A stretch of DNA of 64,000 nt, taken from the NCBI RefSeq assembly GCF_900143535.1, contig NZ_FRFA01000007.1:186001-250000 (forward strand), given 5' to 3'. The DNA comes from Tateyamaria sp. Alg231-49. Its GTDB lineage: Bacteria; Pseudomonadota; Alphaproteobacteria; Rhodobacterales; Rhodobacteraceae. Below, piece after piece: positions 52,063 through 61,623 of the stretch (the stretch's first letter is position 1; every line of letters begins with the position of its first letter). The translations under genes were made by a program, and so were the position numbers. A model generated the notes under the pieces. That model had not been told where the DNA came from. It saw only the letters and a list, made by a program, of their open reading frames with translations, and did not search any database.

Positions 52063-52629
52063 ATGACACATTTAGGTATGTCGCGGCGTGTCTTCACGCT
52101 TGGGGCATTGGCATCTACAGGCGCAGTTGCAGCATGCGGCAACGGCGTGGGCAGTCGCGGCGCGGTCACAATCGACGCACGCGTTGGGGCCACGCTGGAC
52201 GAGATGTATCGCAGCTATCCCAACACGCGCCAACTGGCAGACAAAGCGGATGGCCTGCTGGTCATGCCGCTGGTGACCGAGGCCGGGTTTGGTTTTGGCG
52301 GGGCCTACGGGCGCGGCGCGCTTTTGGTCAACGACACGACCGTTGACTATTATTCGGTCATCAAAGGATCAGGTGGCTTGCAAATCGGCGCACAGCAGTT
52401 CGCCCACGTGCTGTTTTTCATGACCAATGAGGCACTCACTGATTTCCGCCGTTCTCCCGGCTGGGCGGCAGGCGCGGATCTGGAATATGTGATCTCCGAC
52501 AAAGGCGAAAGCGTTGCGGCAGACACAACCACAACCTTGTCTCCCGTGTTGGCTGCGGTCTTTGCCCAAGCTGGTCTGCGTCTTGGTGCGACATTGGAAG
52601 GCACGAAGTACACGCGCATCATTCCCTGA
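52063..52629 (+). CDS. SYLF-domain lipoprotein (YSC84-like)
   Basis: 188 aa. MSRRVFTLGALASTGAVAACG combines a twin-arginine-like motif with a lipobox cysteine. The SYLF core (ADKADGLLVMPLVTEAGFGFGGAYGRGALLV) binds phosphoinositides or lipids in eukaryotes; the bacterial role is unclear. ATG 52063 is used; ATG 52078 is an alternative. Confidence 0.83.
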   Translation: MTHLGMSRRVFTLGALASTGAVAACGNGVGSRGAVTIDARVGATLDEMYRSYPNTRQLADKADGLLVMPLVTEAGFGFGGAYGRGALLVNDTTVDYYSVIKGSGGLQIGAQQFAHVLFFMTNEALTDFRRSPGWAAGADLEYVISDKGESVAADTTTTLSPVLAAVFAQAGLRLGATLEGTKYTRIIP

Positions 52630-52702
52630 TGCGCGATTTGCGTTGTAACGGTGGGTGAACGTTTGCGCGACTGCGCATATTGGCGCCACCCACCGGGCTA
52701 CA

Positions 52703-53575
52703 TCATCCCATCGCGCGCAATCGCTTGATCAGGCTCGATGTATCCCACCGACCGCCGCCCAGCTTTTGCACATCTTTGTAAAACTGATCGACCAGTGCCG
52801 TGACTGGTAGGCTGGCCCCGTTTTCGTCCGCTGTGTCCAGGCAAATCCCAAGGTCTTTGCGCATCCAGTCCACGGCAAAGCCATGATCAAAATGATCATC
52901 CAGCATCGTTTCGTAGCGGTTTGCCATTTGCCAAGAGCCTGCGGCGCCCTGACTGATCACCTCAACCACGGCACGCCCGTCAAGGCCCGCCTTTTCGGCA
53001 AAGTGCAGCGCCTCTGACAGGCCTTGAACAAGGCCTGCGATGGCAATCTGATTGCACATTTTGGTGGTTTGACCGGTGCCGCTTTCACCGATACGGCGGC
53101 ACAGTTTGGCATAGGTGTTCATAACCGGTTCAGCGCGTTCATAAGCGCCGGCGTCCCCACCGCACATGATTGACAGGGCGGCATTCTCAGCCCCCGCCTG
53201 ACCACCCGAAATCGGGGCATCCACATAGCTGATCTGCAAGGCATCTGCCGTAGCATAAAGCTCTGAAGTTACCGCCGCCGACACAGTGGTGTGATCGACA
53301 AAGACAGCGCCAGATTCCATCCCGGCAAACGCACCATCTTCCCCCAGAGTGACCGAGCGCAGGTCATCGTCATTACCCACGCAGGACATCACAAACTCTG
53401 CGCCTGAGGCGGCTTCGCGCGGTGTTGTTGCCATGGCTCCACCATAGGCCTTGACCCAAGCATCGGCCCTTGCCGCCGTCCGATTGTAAACCGTAACGTC
53501 GTGCCCTGCCTTTTGCAGATGCCCTGCCATTGGTCCGCCCATTACGCCCAGACCCAAGAATGCTAGCTTTGCCAT
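52703..53575 (-). CDS. 3-Hydroxyisobutyrate dehydrogenase-family oxidoreductase
   Basis: 290 aa beta-hydroxyacid dehydrogenase. NAD(P) motif LGLGVMGGPMAGHLQKAG at the N-terminus; substrate-binding APISGGQAGAENAALSIMCGG; catalytic lysine in GQTTKMCNQIAIA. Could act on hydroxyisobutyrate, tartronate semialdehyde or similar. Divergent from the acylase gene. Confidence 0.88.
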   Translation of the reverse strand: MAKLAFLGLGVMGGPMAGHLQKAGHDVTVYNRTAARADAWVKAYGGAMATTPREAASGAEFVMSCVGNDDDLRSVTLGEDGAFAGMESGAVFVDHTTVSAAVTSELYATADALQISYVDAPISGGQAGAENAALSIMCGGDAGAYERAEPVMNTYAKLCRRIGESGTGQTTKMCNQIAIAGLVQGLSEALHFAEKAGLDGRAVVEVISQGAAGSWQMANRYETMLDDHFDHGFAVDWMRKDLGICLDTADENGASLPVTALVDQFYKDVQKLGGGRWDTSSLIKRLRAMG

Positions 53576-53679
53576 GTTTTTCCCTCACGTTTTGCGCCAA
53601 GCCCCGCTTGCGCTTTTGTCCCTGTCTACCTAACAGTCATGAGCCAAGGGTCAACGCACAGCAAGGGGGACCGGTCGAT

Positions 53680-56145
53680 ATGGCAGTGGTGTTTCAGTGG
53701 CTTGTGCGCATGGCCGCGGTTCTGATTGTTCTGAGCGTGATGGCCATTGCGCTGGTGTATTACCTCGCCTCGCGGTCTTTGCCCAATTACGACGCCGTGG
53801 TGCGGGTCCCGGGGATCAGCGACACGATCGAAATCGTGCGCGACAATGCCAACGTGCCCCATATTTTTGCGGCCACCGACGCGGATGTATTTCATGGGTT
53901 GGGCTTTGCCCATGCACAAGATCGCCTGTGGCAGATGATGATGCTGCGGCGAACCGCACAAGGCCGCTTGAGCGAGTTGTTTGGCTCCGCCACTGTCGAC
54001 GTGGACAGCTTTATCCGCCGTTTGGATATTTACCGGCTGGCTGTGCAGTCGGTTGAGGTGCAAGACGCGGAGACACTTACCGCCCTTAAAGCCTACGCCG
54101 CTGGCGTGAATGCCCGCCTTGATCAGATCAATGCGCAAGCGCTCGGGCGCGGTGCGCCTGAGATGTTTCTGTTCAATACGGCGCTTGCCCCGTGGCGGCC
54201 TGCAGACAGTCTGGCTGTGGCCAAGCTGATGGGGCTGCAACTGTCGGGGCATATGAGCGAGGAAGTGTTGCGTGCACGCGTGTCGCTGGCCTTGGATGAT
54301 CCGGCCCGTTTGGCTGATATCCTGCCGGATGTACCCGGACCCGGTGTCGCCAGCTTGCCGGAATATGCGAGCCTCGTGCCCGGCGCGACGCAGTCGTTTG
54401 CAGCTTTGCCAGATGATCCGCATCCGCTCTCGCCGTTCCGTCCGCGCGGGCTGGCCGGGGCGTCGAATGCTTGGGCTGCTGCTGCATCAAGATCTGCTTC
54501 GGGCGGCACGCTGTTAGCCAATGATCCGCATTTGGGTTTTTCGGCCCCTGCGGTGTGGTATCTGGCCCGCCTTTCCTTGCAAAGCGGGGCGGTCATTGGT
54601 GGGACGATCCCCGGTATGCCTATGGTATTGACGGGGCGGTCAGAAAATTTGGGCTGGGGGCTGACCACGGCCTATGTGGACGATCAAGACGTTTTGATCG
54701 AAGAGCTGAACCCCGAAAATCCAAGCCAGTACCGCACGCCGGATGGGTTCAAGGATTTTGAGAGTCGGGCCTCTATCTTACAGATCAAGGGAGAGGACCC
54801 GGTTACTCTGACGCTGCGGTGGAGTGACAATGGCCCCATCTTGCCGGGCAGCTTCCGGAACCTTGAAACCGTCACGCCGCCGGGGCACGTGGCCGCGCTC
54901 AGTTGGACGGTGTTGTCGCCTAGCGACACGTCGGTGCAATCGGGTTTGCGGCTCATGATGGCCCAGACCGTGGCCGAGGCTATCAGCGCCGCCGAAGGCC
55001 ACATCGCGCCTGCCCAGAACCTGACGCTGGTTGACCGCTCCAGCATCGCAATGAAGACAATTGGTGCGGTGCCGCGCCGTGATACGGCGCATCAAAGTCA
55101 AGGGCGGATGCCCTCGCTTGGCTGGCGTTCCGAAAACCGTTGGCAGGGGCGTATGGCCTATCAGTCAAACCCGGGTTTCGTCGCACCCGTTGGGGGTATC
55201 CTTGGCAACACGAACAACAAAACGATCGATCGCCCGTTTCCCAACCACGTCAGTTTTACATGGGGGGACACGCAGCGTGTCCAACGCTGGCGCCGTCTGA
55301 TGCAGGCCCGCGAAGTGCACACACGCGACAGTTTTATCGAAGCGCAATTGGACACCGTGTCGATTACTGCGCGCACCCTGTTGCCCTTCATGGGGTCCGA
55401 GCTGTGGTTTACGGGCGAGGCCGCACCGTCAGGCACCCCGGAACGTCAGCGTCAGCGTGCACTGGCATTGCTGGCCGAGTGGAACGGGGAGATGAACGAA
55501 CATTGGCCTGAACCGCTGATCTATGCGGCTTGGCTGCGCGCCCTTCAGGACCGGTTGGTACGGGACGAGTTGGGACCGCTGACCGATACCCTCACACACC
55601 CCGAACCATTGTTTATCGAACGTGTCTTTCGCGACATCGATGGGGCCGCTGTCTGGTGCGATGTGCGCCAATCCGCCCCGGTCGAAACCTGTGCGGACAT
55701 GGCCCGGTTTGCGCTGGACGATGCGCTTGTCTGGATCAACGAAACATGGGGCAGTCAGCTGGAATCCTTGCGTTGGGGGGATGCCCATCAGGCCACTCAC
55801 GATCATCAGGTACTGGGCGAGGTGCCGGTGCTGCGCAACCTCGTTAACATCCGCCAGTCGACGTCTGGAGGAGACAACACGCTCCAACGGGGTTTGACAA
55901 GCGGGCAGGGGCGCAACCCGTTCCATAATGTGCACGGGGCAGGCTATCGCGGGGTCTATGACTTTGCTGATCCGAACAGCTCGGTTTTCGTCATCTCGAC
56001 GGGCCAATCGGGGCATTTCCTATCGCGTCACTATGACGATCTGGCGCAGCTCTGGCGGCGTGGAGAGTACATCCCCATGTCGCTTGACGAAGGGCTCGCG
56101 CGGGCCGCAGCTGTCGGGGTCACCCGTTTGGAGCCGCTGCGGTAG
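53680..56145 (+). CDS. Penicillin-acylase-family Ntn hydrolase, membrane-anchored
   Basis: 821 aa. An N-terminal helix ([20 protein letters not shown], residues 11-30) anchors it toward the periplasm, with an alpha chain then beta chain freed by self-cleavage at S262 in [13 protein letters not shown]. The oxyanion asparagine region is LGNTNNKT. Relatives hydrolyse acyl-homoserine lactones, cephalosporins or other amides; the substrate is unknown. ATG 53680 has AGGGGGA upstream; earlier frame residues are not homologous. Coupled to rluE by one base. Confidence 0.88.
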   Translation: MAVVFQWLVRMAAVLIVLSVMAIALVYYLASRSLPNYDAVVRVPGISDTIEIVRDNANVPHIFAATDADVFHGLGFAHAQDRLWQMMMLRRTAQGRLSELFGSATVDVDSFIRRLDIYRLAVQSVEVQDAETLTALKAYAAGVNARLDQINAQALGRGAPEMFLFNTALAPWRPADSLAVAKLMGLQLSGHMSEEVLRARVSLALDDPARLADILPDVPGPGVASLPEYASLVPGATQSFAALPDDPHPLSPFRPRGLAGASNAWAAAASRSASGGTLLANDPHLGFSAPAVWYLARLSLQSGAVIGGTIPGMPMVLTGRSENLGWGLTTAYVDDQDVLIEELNPENPSQYRTPDGFKDFESRASILQIKGEDPVTLTLRWSDNGPILPGSFRNLETVTPPGHVAALSWTVLSPSDTSVQSGLRLMMAQTVAEAISAAEGHIAPAQNLTLVDRSSIAMKTIGAVPRRDTAHQSQGRMPSLGWRSENRWQGRMAYQSNPGFVAPVGGILGNTNNKTIDRPFPNHVSFTWGDTQRVQRWRRLMQAREVHTRDSFIEAQLDTVSITARTLLPFMGSELWFTGEAAPSGTPERQRQRALALLAEWNGEMNEHWPEPLIYAAWLRALQDRLVRDELGPLTDTLTHPEPLFIERVFRDIDGAAVWCDVRQSAPVETCADMARFALDDALVWINETWGSQLESLRWGDAHQATHDHQVLGEVPVLRNLVNIRQSTSGGDNTLQRGLTSGQGRNPFHNVHGAGYRGVYDFADPNSSVFVISTGQSGHFLSRHYDDLAQLWRRGEYIPMSLDEGLARAAAVGVTRLEPLR

Positions 56146-56690
56146 TGTCTACCATCCTGTTCAACAAACCTTTCGGCGTATTGTCCCAATTCACGGATAA
56201 AGGCACCCAAGGGTCCGCCCGCCCAACCTTGTCGGCCTATATCGATGTACCAGGCGTCTATCCGGCCGGGCGTCTGGATCGGGACAGCGAGGGATTGATG
56301 GTGCTGACGTCCGATGGCGCTCTACAGGCACGCATTGCCAATCCCAAGTTCAAGGCTCCCAAAACATACTGGGCGCAAGTCGAGGGCAATATCACAGAAG
56401 ATGCGCTGGCGGCACTGGCACAAGGCGTGACTTTGAAAGACGGTCCCACGCGTCCGGCAACTGCGAAACGGATCGACGCTCCAACGCAGCTTTGGGACAG
56501 GGACCCACCGATCCGGATGCGCAAATCCGTACCCGATTGCTGGATTGAACTCACCCTGCGGGAAGGGCGCAACAGGCAAGTGCGGCGCATGACAGCGCAT
56601 GTGGGCTATCCGACACTGAGGTTGATCCGTGTTGCGATCGGCGACTGGTCCTTAGACGATTTGCAACCAGGACAGTGGCGCCGGGTTTAA
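56145..56690 (+). CDS. rluE: RluE-type 23S rRNA pseudouridine synthase
   Basis: 181 aa RsuA-family enzyme, no S4 domain, as in RluE, which modifies U2457 of 23S rRNA. Catalytic aspartate in [19 protein letters not shown]; substrate-contact [26 protein letters not shown]. Start GTG 56145 lies in the preceding stop codon. Confidence 0.9.
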   Translation: MSTILFNKPFGVLSQFTDKGTQGSARPTLSAYIDVPGVYPAGRLDRDSEGLMVLTSDGALQARIANPKFKAPKTYWAQVEGNITEDALAALAQGVTLKDGPTRPATAKRIDAPTQLWDRDPPIRMRKSVPDCWIELTLREGRNRQVRRMTAHVGYPTLRLIRVAIGDWSLDDLQPGQWRRV

Positions 56691-56732
56691 GCCTGCGTGG
56701 GCATCGTGTCGGTACTCAACCGGTCTTTGATA

Positions 56733-57953
56733 TCAAAGACTGACGCCTTGAACGATTTCAGCCCGTCGCATCCGCTGCATCAAAACAGAGCCAGCCGCAC
56801 TCGCCAACAGCACTGTCACGATCAACGCCATGGGCGTGCCATCAAACAAAAGACCCACTGGAGAGGCGAGAGCTGCTCCCAAAACGGTTGATACGGCCCC
56901 GATGACGGACGCCGCCATTCCCGCAATATGGCCCATTGGTTCCATCGCAATGGCGTTTAGATTGGCGACGGTCAGACCACCCTGAAACATCACCCCCCAA
57001 AGCCAAAAGACAAACACAGGGAACAGGAAAGGCAGACCGGCCAGCATCCACAGCACAAACACTGCCGAAAGAAGCACTTGTGTTGCAAGCGCCCACGTCA
57101 CCAGCCGCCGCATCCCAAAACGCCCTACCACGGCGGCATTGAGCAAGCTGGACACACCGGATGCGATTGCAATCGCGCCAAACCAGAGCGGAAAGCTTTC
57201 CTCGCGCCCAAATGTAACATCAAAGATCGGTTGCACCATCGTCAGCACCGAAAACAGGGTCATCAACATCAGGGTCTGAACATAAATCGACAAACGTACG
57301 GTTGGGTTCGCAAACATCTGGCGCACCGCATCCAGCATCAATGGGACGCGCAAGGGGCGCCGGGCCTCGGCCGGTAGGGTTTCGCCGATGCGTGTTGAGA
57401 ACCAAACAAACAAAACGATGCTGAACACTAGGAAAGCTGCAAAAATCGAACGCCACCCGAACGCATCGGAAATCACGGCCCCGATCAACGGCGCCACTCC
57501 GGGCACCAGCAAAAACACAACCATGGTCAGGGACATGATGCTGGCCATGGCGCGCCCGGAATAAAGGTCTCGGATGATGGCCGCCGACACAACGCGCGGC
57601 CCCGCAGCCCCAAGGCCCTGCAAAACGCGCGCTGCCAACATCAGTTCCAGCGTAGGAGCCATCCAGCTGAGAACAGCGCCAAGCGCGTAGACGGCAAGGC
57701 CTGCGTAGACCACAGGCTTGCGCCCATAGGCATCCGACAACGGCCCGGTAAAGAATGTGCCAGCGCCCATGCCGATCACGAAAAACGTCATAACCAGAGC
57801 GGCTTGCGCCACACCCAGCGGCGCGATGTCGGCGGAAATCGCGGGCAGGGCTGGCATCATCGCGTCGATCGAAAATGCGATTGTTGCGAACATCATCGCC
57901 ATCAGGGCGATAAATTCGACCTTGCTGAGGTTTTGCCCCTTTGGGGTTGCCAC
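56733..57953 (-). CDS. Bcr/CflA-type MFS efflux transporter
   Basis: 406 aa, 12 helices. MFS signature GPLSDAYGRKPVVYAG between helices 2 and 3; helix 4-5 ARVLQGLGAAGPRVVSAAIIRD is the Bcr/CflA hallmark. Probably exports drugs or amino-acid derivatives by proton antiport. Monocistronic. Confidence 0.9.
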   Translation of the reverse strand: MATPKGQNLSKVEFIALMAMMFATIAFSIDAMMPALPAISADIAPLGVAQAALVMTFFVIGMGAGTFFTGPLSDAYGRKPVVYAGLAVYALGAVLSWMAPTLELMLAARVLQGLGAAGPRVVSAAIIRDLYSGRAMASIMSLTMVVFLLVPGVAPLIGAVISDAFGWRSIFAAFLVFSIVLFVWFSTRIGETLPAEARRPLRVPLMLDAVRQMFANPTVRLSIYVQTLMLMTLFSVLTMVQPIFDVTFGREESFPLWFGAIAIASGVSSLLNAAVVGRFGMRRLVTWALATQVLLSAVFVLWMLAGLPFLFPVFVFWLWGVMFQGGLTVANLNAIAMEPMGHIAGMAASVIGAVSTVLGAALASPVGLLFDGTPMALIVTVLLASAAGSVLMQRMRRAEIVQGVSL

Positions 57954-58075
57954 GGCTCATCCGCTCCATAGTTACAGACGCTAAGTCGCGTCACTTTGGT
58001 CGATGGAAGCGCGAGGTGCAACGACTTATGGTTGAGAAGTGGACAATTTTTTAACTTATGCGTGTTTACGTGAGG

Positions 58076-58732
58076 TCAATCCGCGCCAGCGCGCAGTTCA
58101 TCGATGACCTGCGCCCAAAGCTCAGGGGGCTGGGCCCCGGGCACCGCGTGTTTGCCTGCCACGATGAACGTCGGTACCGAATTGATCCCCATACTCCGGC
58201 TATGGGTGTCGCGAGCGGAAATATCTGCCCGATCTGCATCTGACGCCAGCAGACGCGTTACGACAGCGGCGTCCATCTCTATGCTGTCTGCAATGTCAGC
58301 CAACACTTCATGATCGCCAATATCGCGTGCATCCACAAAATAGGCTTTGAACAGGGCGGATACGGCGGCGGTTTGTTTGCCCTCGATCCCGGCCCAGTGA
58401 ATGAGGCGGTGTGCGTCCAGCGTGTTCGGGGTGCGCTGCATGCCTTCAAAGTCGATCTTGAGCCCGGCTTTGGCTGCGTTTTCCACGACGGGTGCATAGG
58501 CGCGCACAGCCCCTTCTTTGCCGCCAAACTTGCCCTCAAGATATGCGCGCCGATCCATTCCGCCTTCGGGCATGTCAGGGTTCAACTGGAATGGGTGCCA
58601 TTCAATGACGAAGGGATGATCCGGATGTGCCGCCAGTGCACGGTCCAGATGCGCCTTGCCGATGTAACACCACGGGCAGATCGGATCTGACATGATGTCG
58701 AGTTTGATGGGGCCGTCAGTGGGTTCGGTCAT
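58076..58732 (-). CDS. DsbA-family (FrnE-like) thioredoxin-fold oxidoreductase
   Basis: 218 aa. Active site SDPICPWCYIGKAHL near residue 17 and the cis-proline NSVPTFIVAGKHAVPGAQ near the end. No signal peptide, so cytoplasmic, like FrnE. MTEPTDG at 58732 starts one base after the ligase stop, so the two are cotranscribed. Confidence 0.9.
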   Translation of the reverse strand: MTEPTDGPIKLDIMSDPICPWCYIGKAHLDRALAAHPDHPFVIEWHPFQLNPDMPEGGMDRRAYLEGKFGGKEGAVRAYAPVVENAAKAGLKIDFEGMQRTPNTLDAHRLIHWAGIEGKQTAAVSALFKAYFVDARDIGDHEVLADIADSIEMDAAVVTRLLASDADRADISARDTHSRSMGINSVPTFIVAGKHAVPGAQPPELWAQVIDELRAGAD

Positions 58733-58733
58733 G

Positions 58734-60257
58734 TCAGTGAGCTTTCGTATTCTTGGGCCAGTACAGGTGCAGGCGGCGGCGCAGGATTTTGCCATTGGCG
58801 CTCATCGGCATCTGTTTGACCCGGATATAGGCACGGGGCTGTTTGTACGTTGCTAAGTTGGGCTCCACATATGTGCGCAAGGCGTCTTCGTCCAGTGGGG
58901 CCGCGCTTGAATAAAAAGCGACGATCACATGTACACCTGGTTTGACCTCAACCTCTGCCGCCCCTGCGGACGTCACGCCCGGTGCTGCGGAGACCACCGC
59001 CTCTACCTCAATTGGAGAGACGCGATACCCACCCGCGTTCATCATGTCGTCATCGCGCCCAAGGTAGTGGATCTGCCCATCCGCGCTCATGCGGCCCAGA
59101 TCCCCGGTGAGGAACCAGTCATCCTTAAATTTTGCCTGTGTCTCAGCAGGGTGCCCAAGATAGCCGATCATAAGGCCCGGATCGCTTTGGTGCACTGAAA
59201 TGACACCGACATCACCTATCGGCACTGGCCCTTGCGCTCCAATGATGGCCACCCGGCGACCGGGTTGGGGGCGCCCAAGCGCTTGTGTCTCGCAAGGCGC
59301 TTCGGGGTTTGACGAGATGAAGGTGGAGCACTCAGACAACCCGTATGCTTCATAGATTTGGGTGCCGGTTGCAGTCTGCCACGCCTCTTGGGTCGCCGCG
59401 GGCAGCTTTTCACCGGCGCTGAGGGCATGGCGCAGGTCGGGCAGGGCGTGCAAGGGGCCGCGGGCCAACATCTGCCGGTAGACGCCTGGAGCGGCGGCAA
59501 ACAGGGTGCCGTTGTGCCGGGCCAACAAAACGCAGAGCGTCTCTGGCGGCGTGCCAGAGCCTGGGACAAGTGCTGTGGCCCCGACGCTCCATGGATCCAT
59601 CAGGCCTGTGCCCAACGTGTAGGTCCAGTTGAATGCCCCGGCATGCATCAGCACATCGTCCGGTCGCAGACCGTACCAGCCTTGGTGCATCATCCGACGG
59701 GCCCAGATCGCGCGATGGGCATGCGCGACGGCACGAGGCGCACCAGACGTTCCGGACGTATAAACGATATATCCCAACCGATCGGGATCGCCCATGTCCC
59801 ATGGCGCCGGAGGAAGCGCACGCATTTCGCGCAGCGCCGCGAGACCGATTTCAGGAGCGCCGGGGACAGAGGTAACATCAGGATCGCGCAGAATGATACG
59901 AGGCTGCATCTGCGCGACAATCAGTGCGACTTCGTTCACGCTGAGCGCGGCGGACGTTGGAATTGGGACAAGCCCGACAGCCAACGCGCCGAGATAGGCA
60001 ATGGGGAAGTCGATGGTATTGCCCAGCCGCAGCAGGATTTTGTCCCCGGGCTTGCACCCGGCTTGAAGAAACCCAGTCCCCGTGCAACGCACTGCCGCCA
60101 CCAGCTTTGCATATGTAAAGCTCTCAACGCTTTTCTCGGACACCACCGCCACAGCAACCTTGTCTGGCAAGGCGTCCGCGCGTGAAAGAACGTATGCCGC
60201 CATGTTGAACGGGCTTGGGCAGGCAGGAAATGGTTTGGGGTTTGTGACGCTCAGCAT
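58734..60257 (-). CDS. AMP-binding acyl-CoA ligase
   Basis: 507 aa ANL-family enzyme. ATP motif IVYTSGTSGAPRAVAH, YEAYGLSECS, DWFLTGDLGRM, hinge GRDDDMMNAGGYRVSP, and catalytic lysine in SANGKILRR. Closest in style to benzoate/short-chain acyl-CoA ligases; substrate unproven. ATG 60257 is chosen because the family begins there. Divergent from an XRE regulator, which likely controls it. Confidence 0.9.
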   Translation of the reverse strand: MLSVTNPKPFPACPSPFNMAAYVLSRADALPDKVAVAVVSEKSVESFTYAKLVAAVRCTGTGFLQAGCKPGDKILLRLGNTIDFPIAYLGALAVGLVPIPTSAALSVNEVALIVAQMQPRIILRDPDVTSVPGAPEIGLAALREMRALPPAPWDMGDPDRLGYIVYTSGTSGAPRAVAHAHRAIWARRMMHQGWYGLRPDDVLMHAGAFNWTYTLGTGLMDPWSVGATALVPGSGTPPETLCVLLARHNGTLFAAAPGVYRQMLARGPLHALPDLRHALSAGEKLPAATQEAWQTATGTQIYEAYGLSECSTFISSNPEAPCETQALGRPQPGRRVAIIGAQGPVPIGDVGVISVHQSDPGLMIGYLGHPAETQAKFKDDWFLTGDLGRMSADGQIHYLGRDDDMMNAGGYRVSPIEVEAVVSAAPGVTSAGAAEVEVKPGVHVIVAFYSSAAPLDEDALRTYVEPNLATYKQPRAYIRVKQMPMSANGKILRRRLHLYWPKNTKAH

Positions 60258-60323
60258 GAGTCTAGCGCTACGGTCTGGCGACCAGTGTTGCAAGCGTGAC
60301 TGCGGCACCATATAGAATGTGGC

Positions 60324-60947
60324 ATGACCGGAAAAGATCCCAAATCTCTGATTGAAATCGCGCGCTCGACTGGCAGCGAAGAGATGCCTGAGCCGTTGGA
60401 TCTGGGCGCACGGGTGCGGGAGTTGCGCAAAGCGCGAGACTGGACGCTCGAGCAGGCCGCAGGGCAGGCGGGATTGGCGCGGTCGACTTTGTCCAAGATC
60501 GAAAACGGACAAATGTCACCCACCTATGAGGCCCTAAAAAAGCTGGCCGTGGGGCTGGAAATTTCGGTTCCTCAACTGTTTACGCCGCCTGAAAAGGGGC
60601 AGATCAACGGACGCATGGTGATGACCCGCTCGGGCGAGGGCAACGCACAGGCAACAGTGACGTATGAGCATGAATTGCTTGCCGAAGCCCTTACGAAGAA
60701 AACTATGTTGCCCTACCGCGCGCGTGTGCGGGCGCGCACCATGGATGAATTTGACGGCTGGGTACGACACGACGGCGAAGAGTTTCTATACGTGCTGACG
60801 GGTGTGATCCGACTGTATACCGAATTCTACGAACCCGTAGAAATGCGGCGCGGAGACAGCGCGTATTACGACGCAACGATGGGCCACAACGTGGTGTCCA
60901 CCAGCGACGATGACGCGCTGATCCTTTGGGTGACATCGCTAGCCTGA
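60324..60947 (+). CDS. XRE-family regulator with cupin sensor domain
   Basis: 207 aa. Helix-turn-helix (WTLEQAAGQAGLARSTLSKIENGQ, residues 40-63) and a C-terminal cupin barrel (DGEEFLYVLTGVIRLYTE, MRRGDSAYYDATMGHNV). The cupin probably senses a small metabolite. The 66-base gap to the divergent acyl-CoA ligase suggests that gene is its target. Confidence 0.9.
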   Translation: MTGKDPKSLIEIARSTGSEEMPEPLDLGARVRELRKARDWTLEQAAGQAGLARSTLSKIENGQMSPTYEALKKLAVGLEISVPQLFTPPEKGQINGRMVMTRSGEGNAQATVTYEHELLAEALTKKTMLPYRARVRARTMDEFDGWVRHDGEEFLYVLTGVIRLYTEFYEPVEMRRGDSAYYDATMGHNVVSTSDDDALILWVTSLA

Positions 60948-60950
60948 TGA

Positions 60951-61172
60951 TCAGGCGGTATGCCGTTCTGTGGATGTTTGCCGCGTCAGATACGCATCGA
61001 ATGCATCTTGCGCCTCTTTAAGTGACATATCGTGCGTGGCGGCCAGATAACTCTCAAAACGTTCTTGGTCCGCTTTTAGAAACGGCATGGCGCTTGGTTC
61101 AAGGTTTGGGAACTCATTGCACAAGGCAGTAAAGCTCGCCGCCCAATTTTGGGTCAGGTCGTTCCAGTTCAT
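60951..61172 (-). CDS. Small conserved hypothetical protein
   Basis: 73 aa, helical and acidic: MNWNDLTQNWAASFTALCNE and LKEAQDAFDAYLTRQ. ATG 61172 follows a G-rich site (GGGGG); the longer frame is unlikely. It resembles short regulatory-type proteins but matches none I can name. Confidence 0.6.
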   Translation of the reverse strand: MNWNDLTQNWAASFTALCNEFPNLEPSAMPFLKADQERFESYLAATHDMSLKEAQDAFDAYLTRQTSTERHTA

Positions 61173-61299
61173 GCGTACCCCCGTACGGTCTAGGTCTGGC
61201 CGTGTCAAAGGCCATAGTAGCGACGTTGCAGATTGTTTACGCACGTCAGACATCCAACCCGGGCAGACTCTATTGCAATTGGCAGAGCGATCAAGGTTT

Positions 61300-61619
61300 A
61301 TCGCGCGAAAAATTTTAGATACAACCTATGATAGAATATGCCTGTGGCCAGTTGGGCAACGACAAAGCCAGTCACCAGCGGCCCCGCAATATCGCCGTGC
61401 AAGTGAAGACGGGGTCACAGCAGGATTGAGGTGTGCACCTGAAATAGAGCCAACAACGGTGATGATGTCGTAGAGCATACATCGGGTGGCAATCGCTTTG
61501 CCCAGCAAAGCGATTGCGTCACTTTCCTATGCAAGGGGCGCACCCAAAGTGCCGTAGCCGATGACGCTGAATGGCAGCGTCATTGTGCCGACCCCTTGGG
61601 CGATCAGTTGCAGGCGTAT
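61300..61619 (-). pseudogene. Aquaporin (MIP family) remnant
   Basis: Reading the minus strand from 61619 gives LIAQGVGTMTLPFSVIGYGTLGAPLA, then a TAG stop (61529-61527), then ESDAIALLGKAIAT and VVGSISGAHLNPAVT with the aquaporin NPA motif. About 130 bases on, a one-base deletion near 61396 moves the frame to GDIAGPLVTGFVVAQLATG. The start is ATA instead of ATG and the second half with the other NPA motif is missing. Four independent lesions show a decayed gene. It lies just after the YejA-like gene. Confidence 0.85.
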
Positions 61620-61623
61620 GGGA

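Noticed and set aside
61326-61508. 60-codon frame with NPA motif as a real gene
   Set aside because: It is the middle of the aquaporin remnant, cut off upstream by a stop and downstream by a frameshift.
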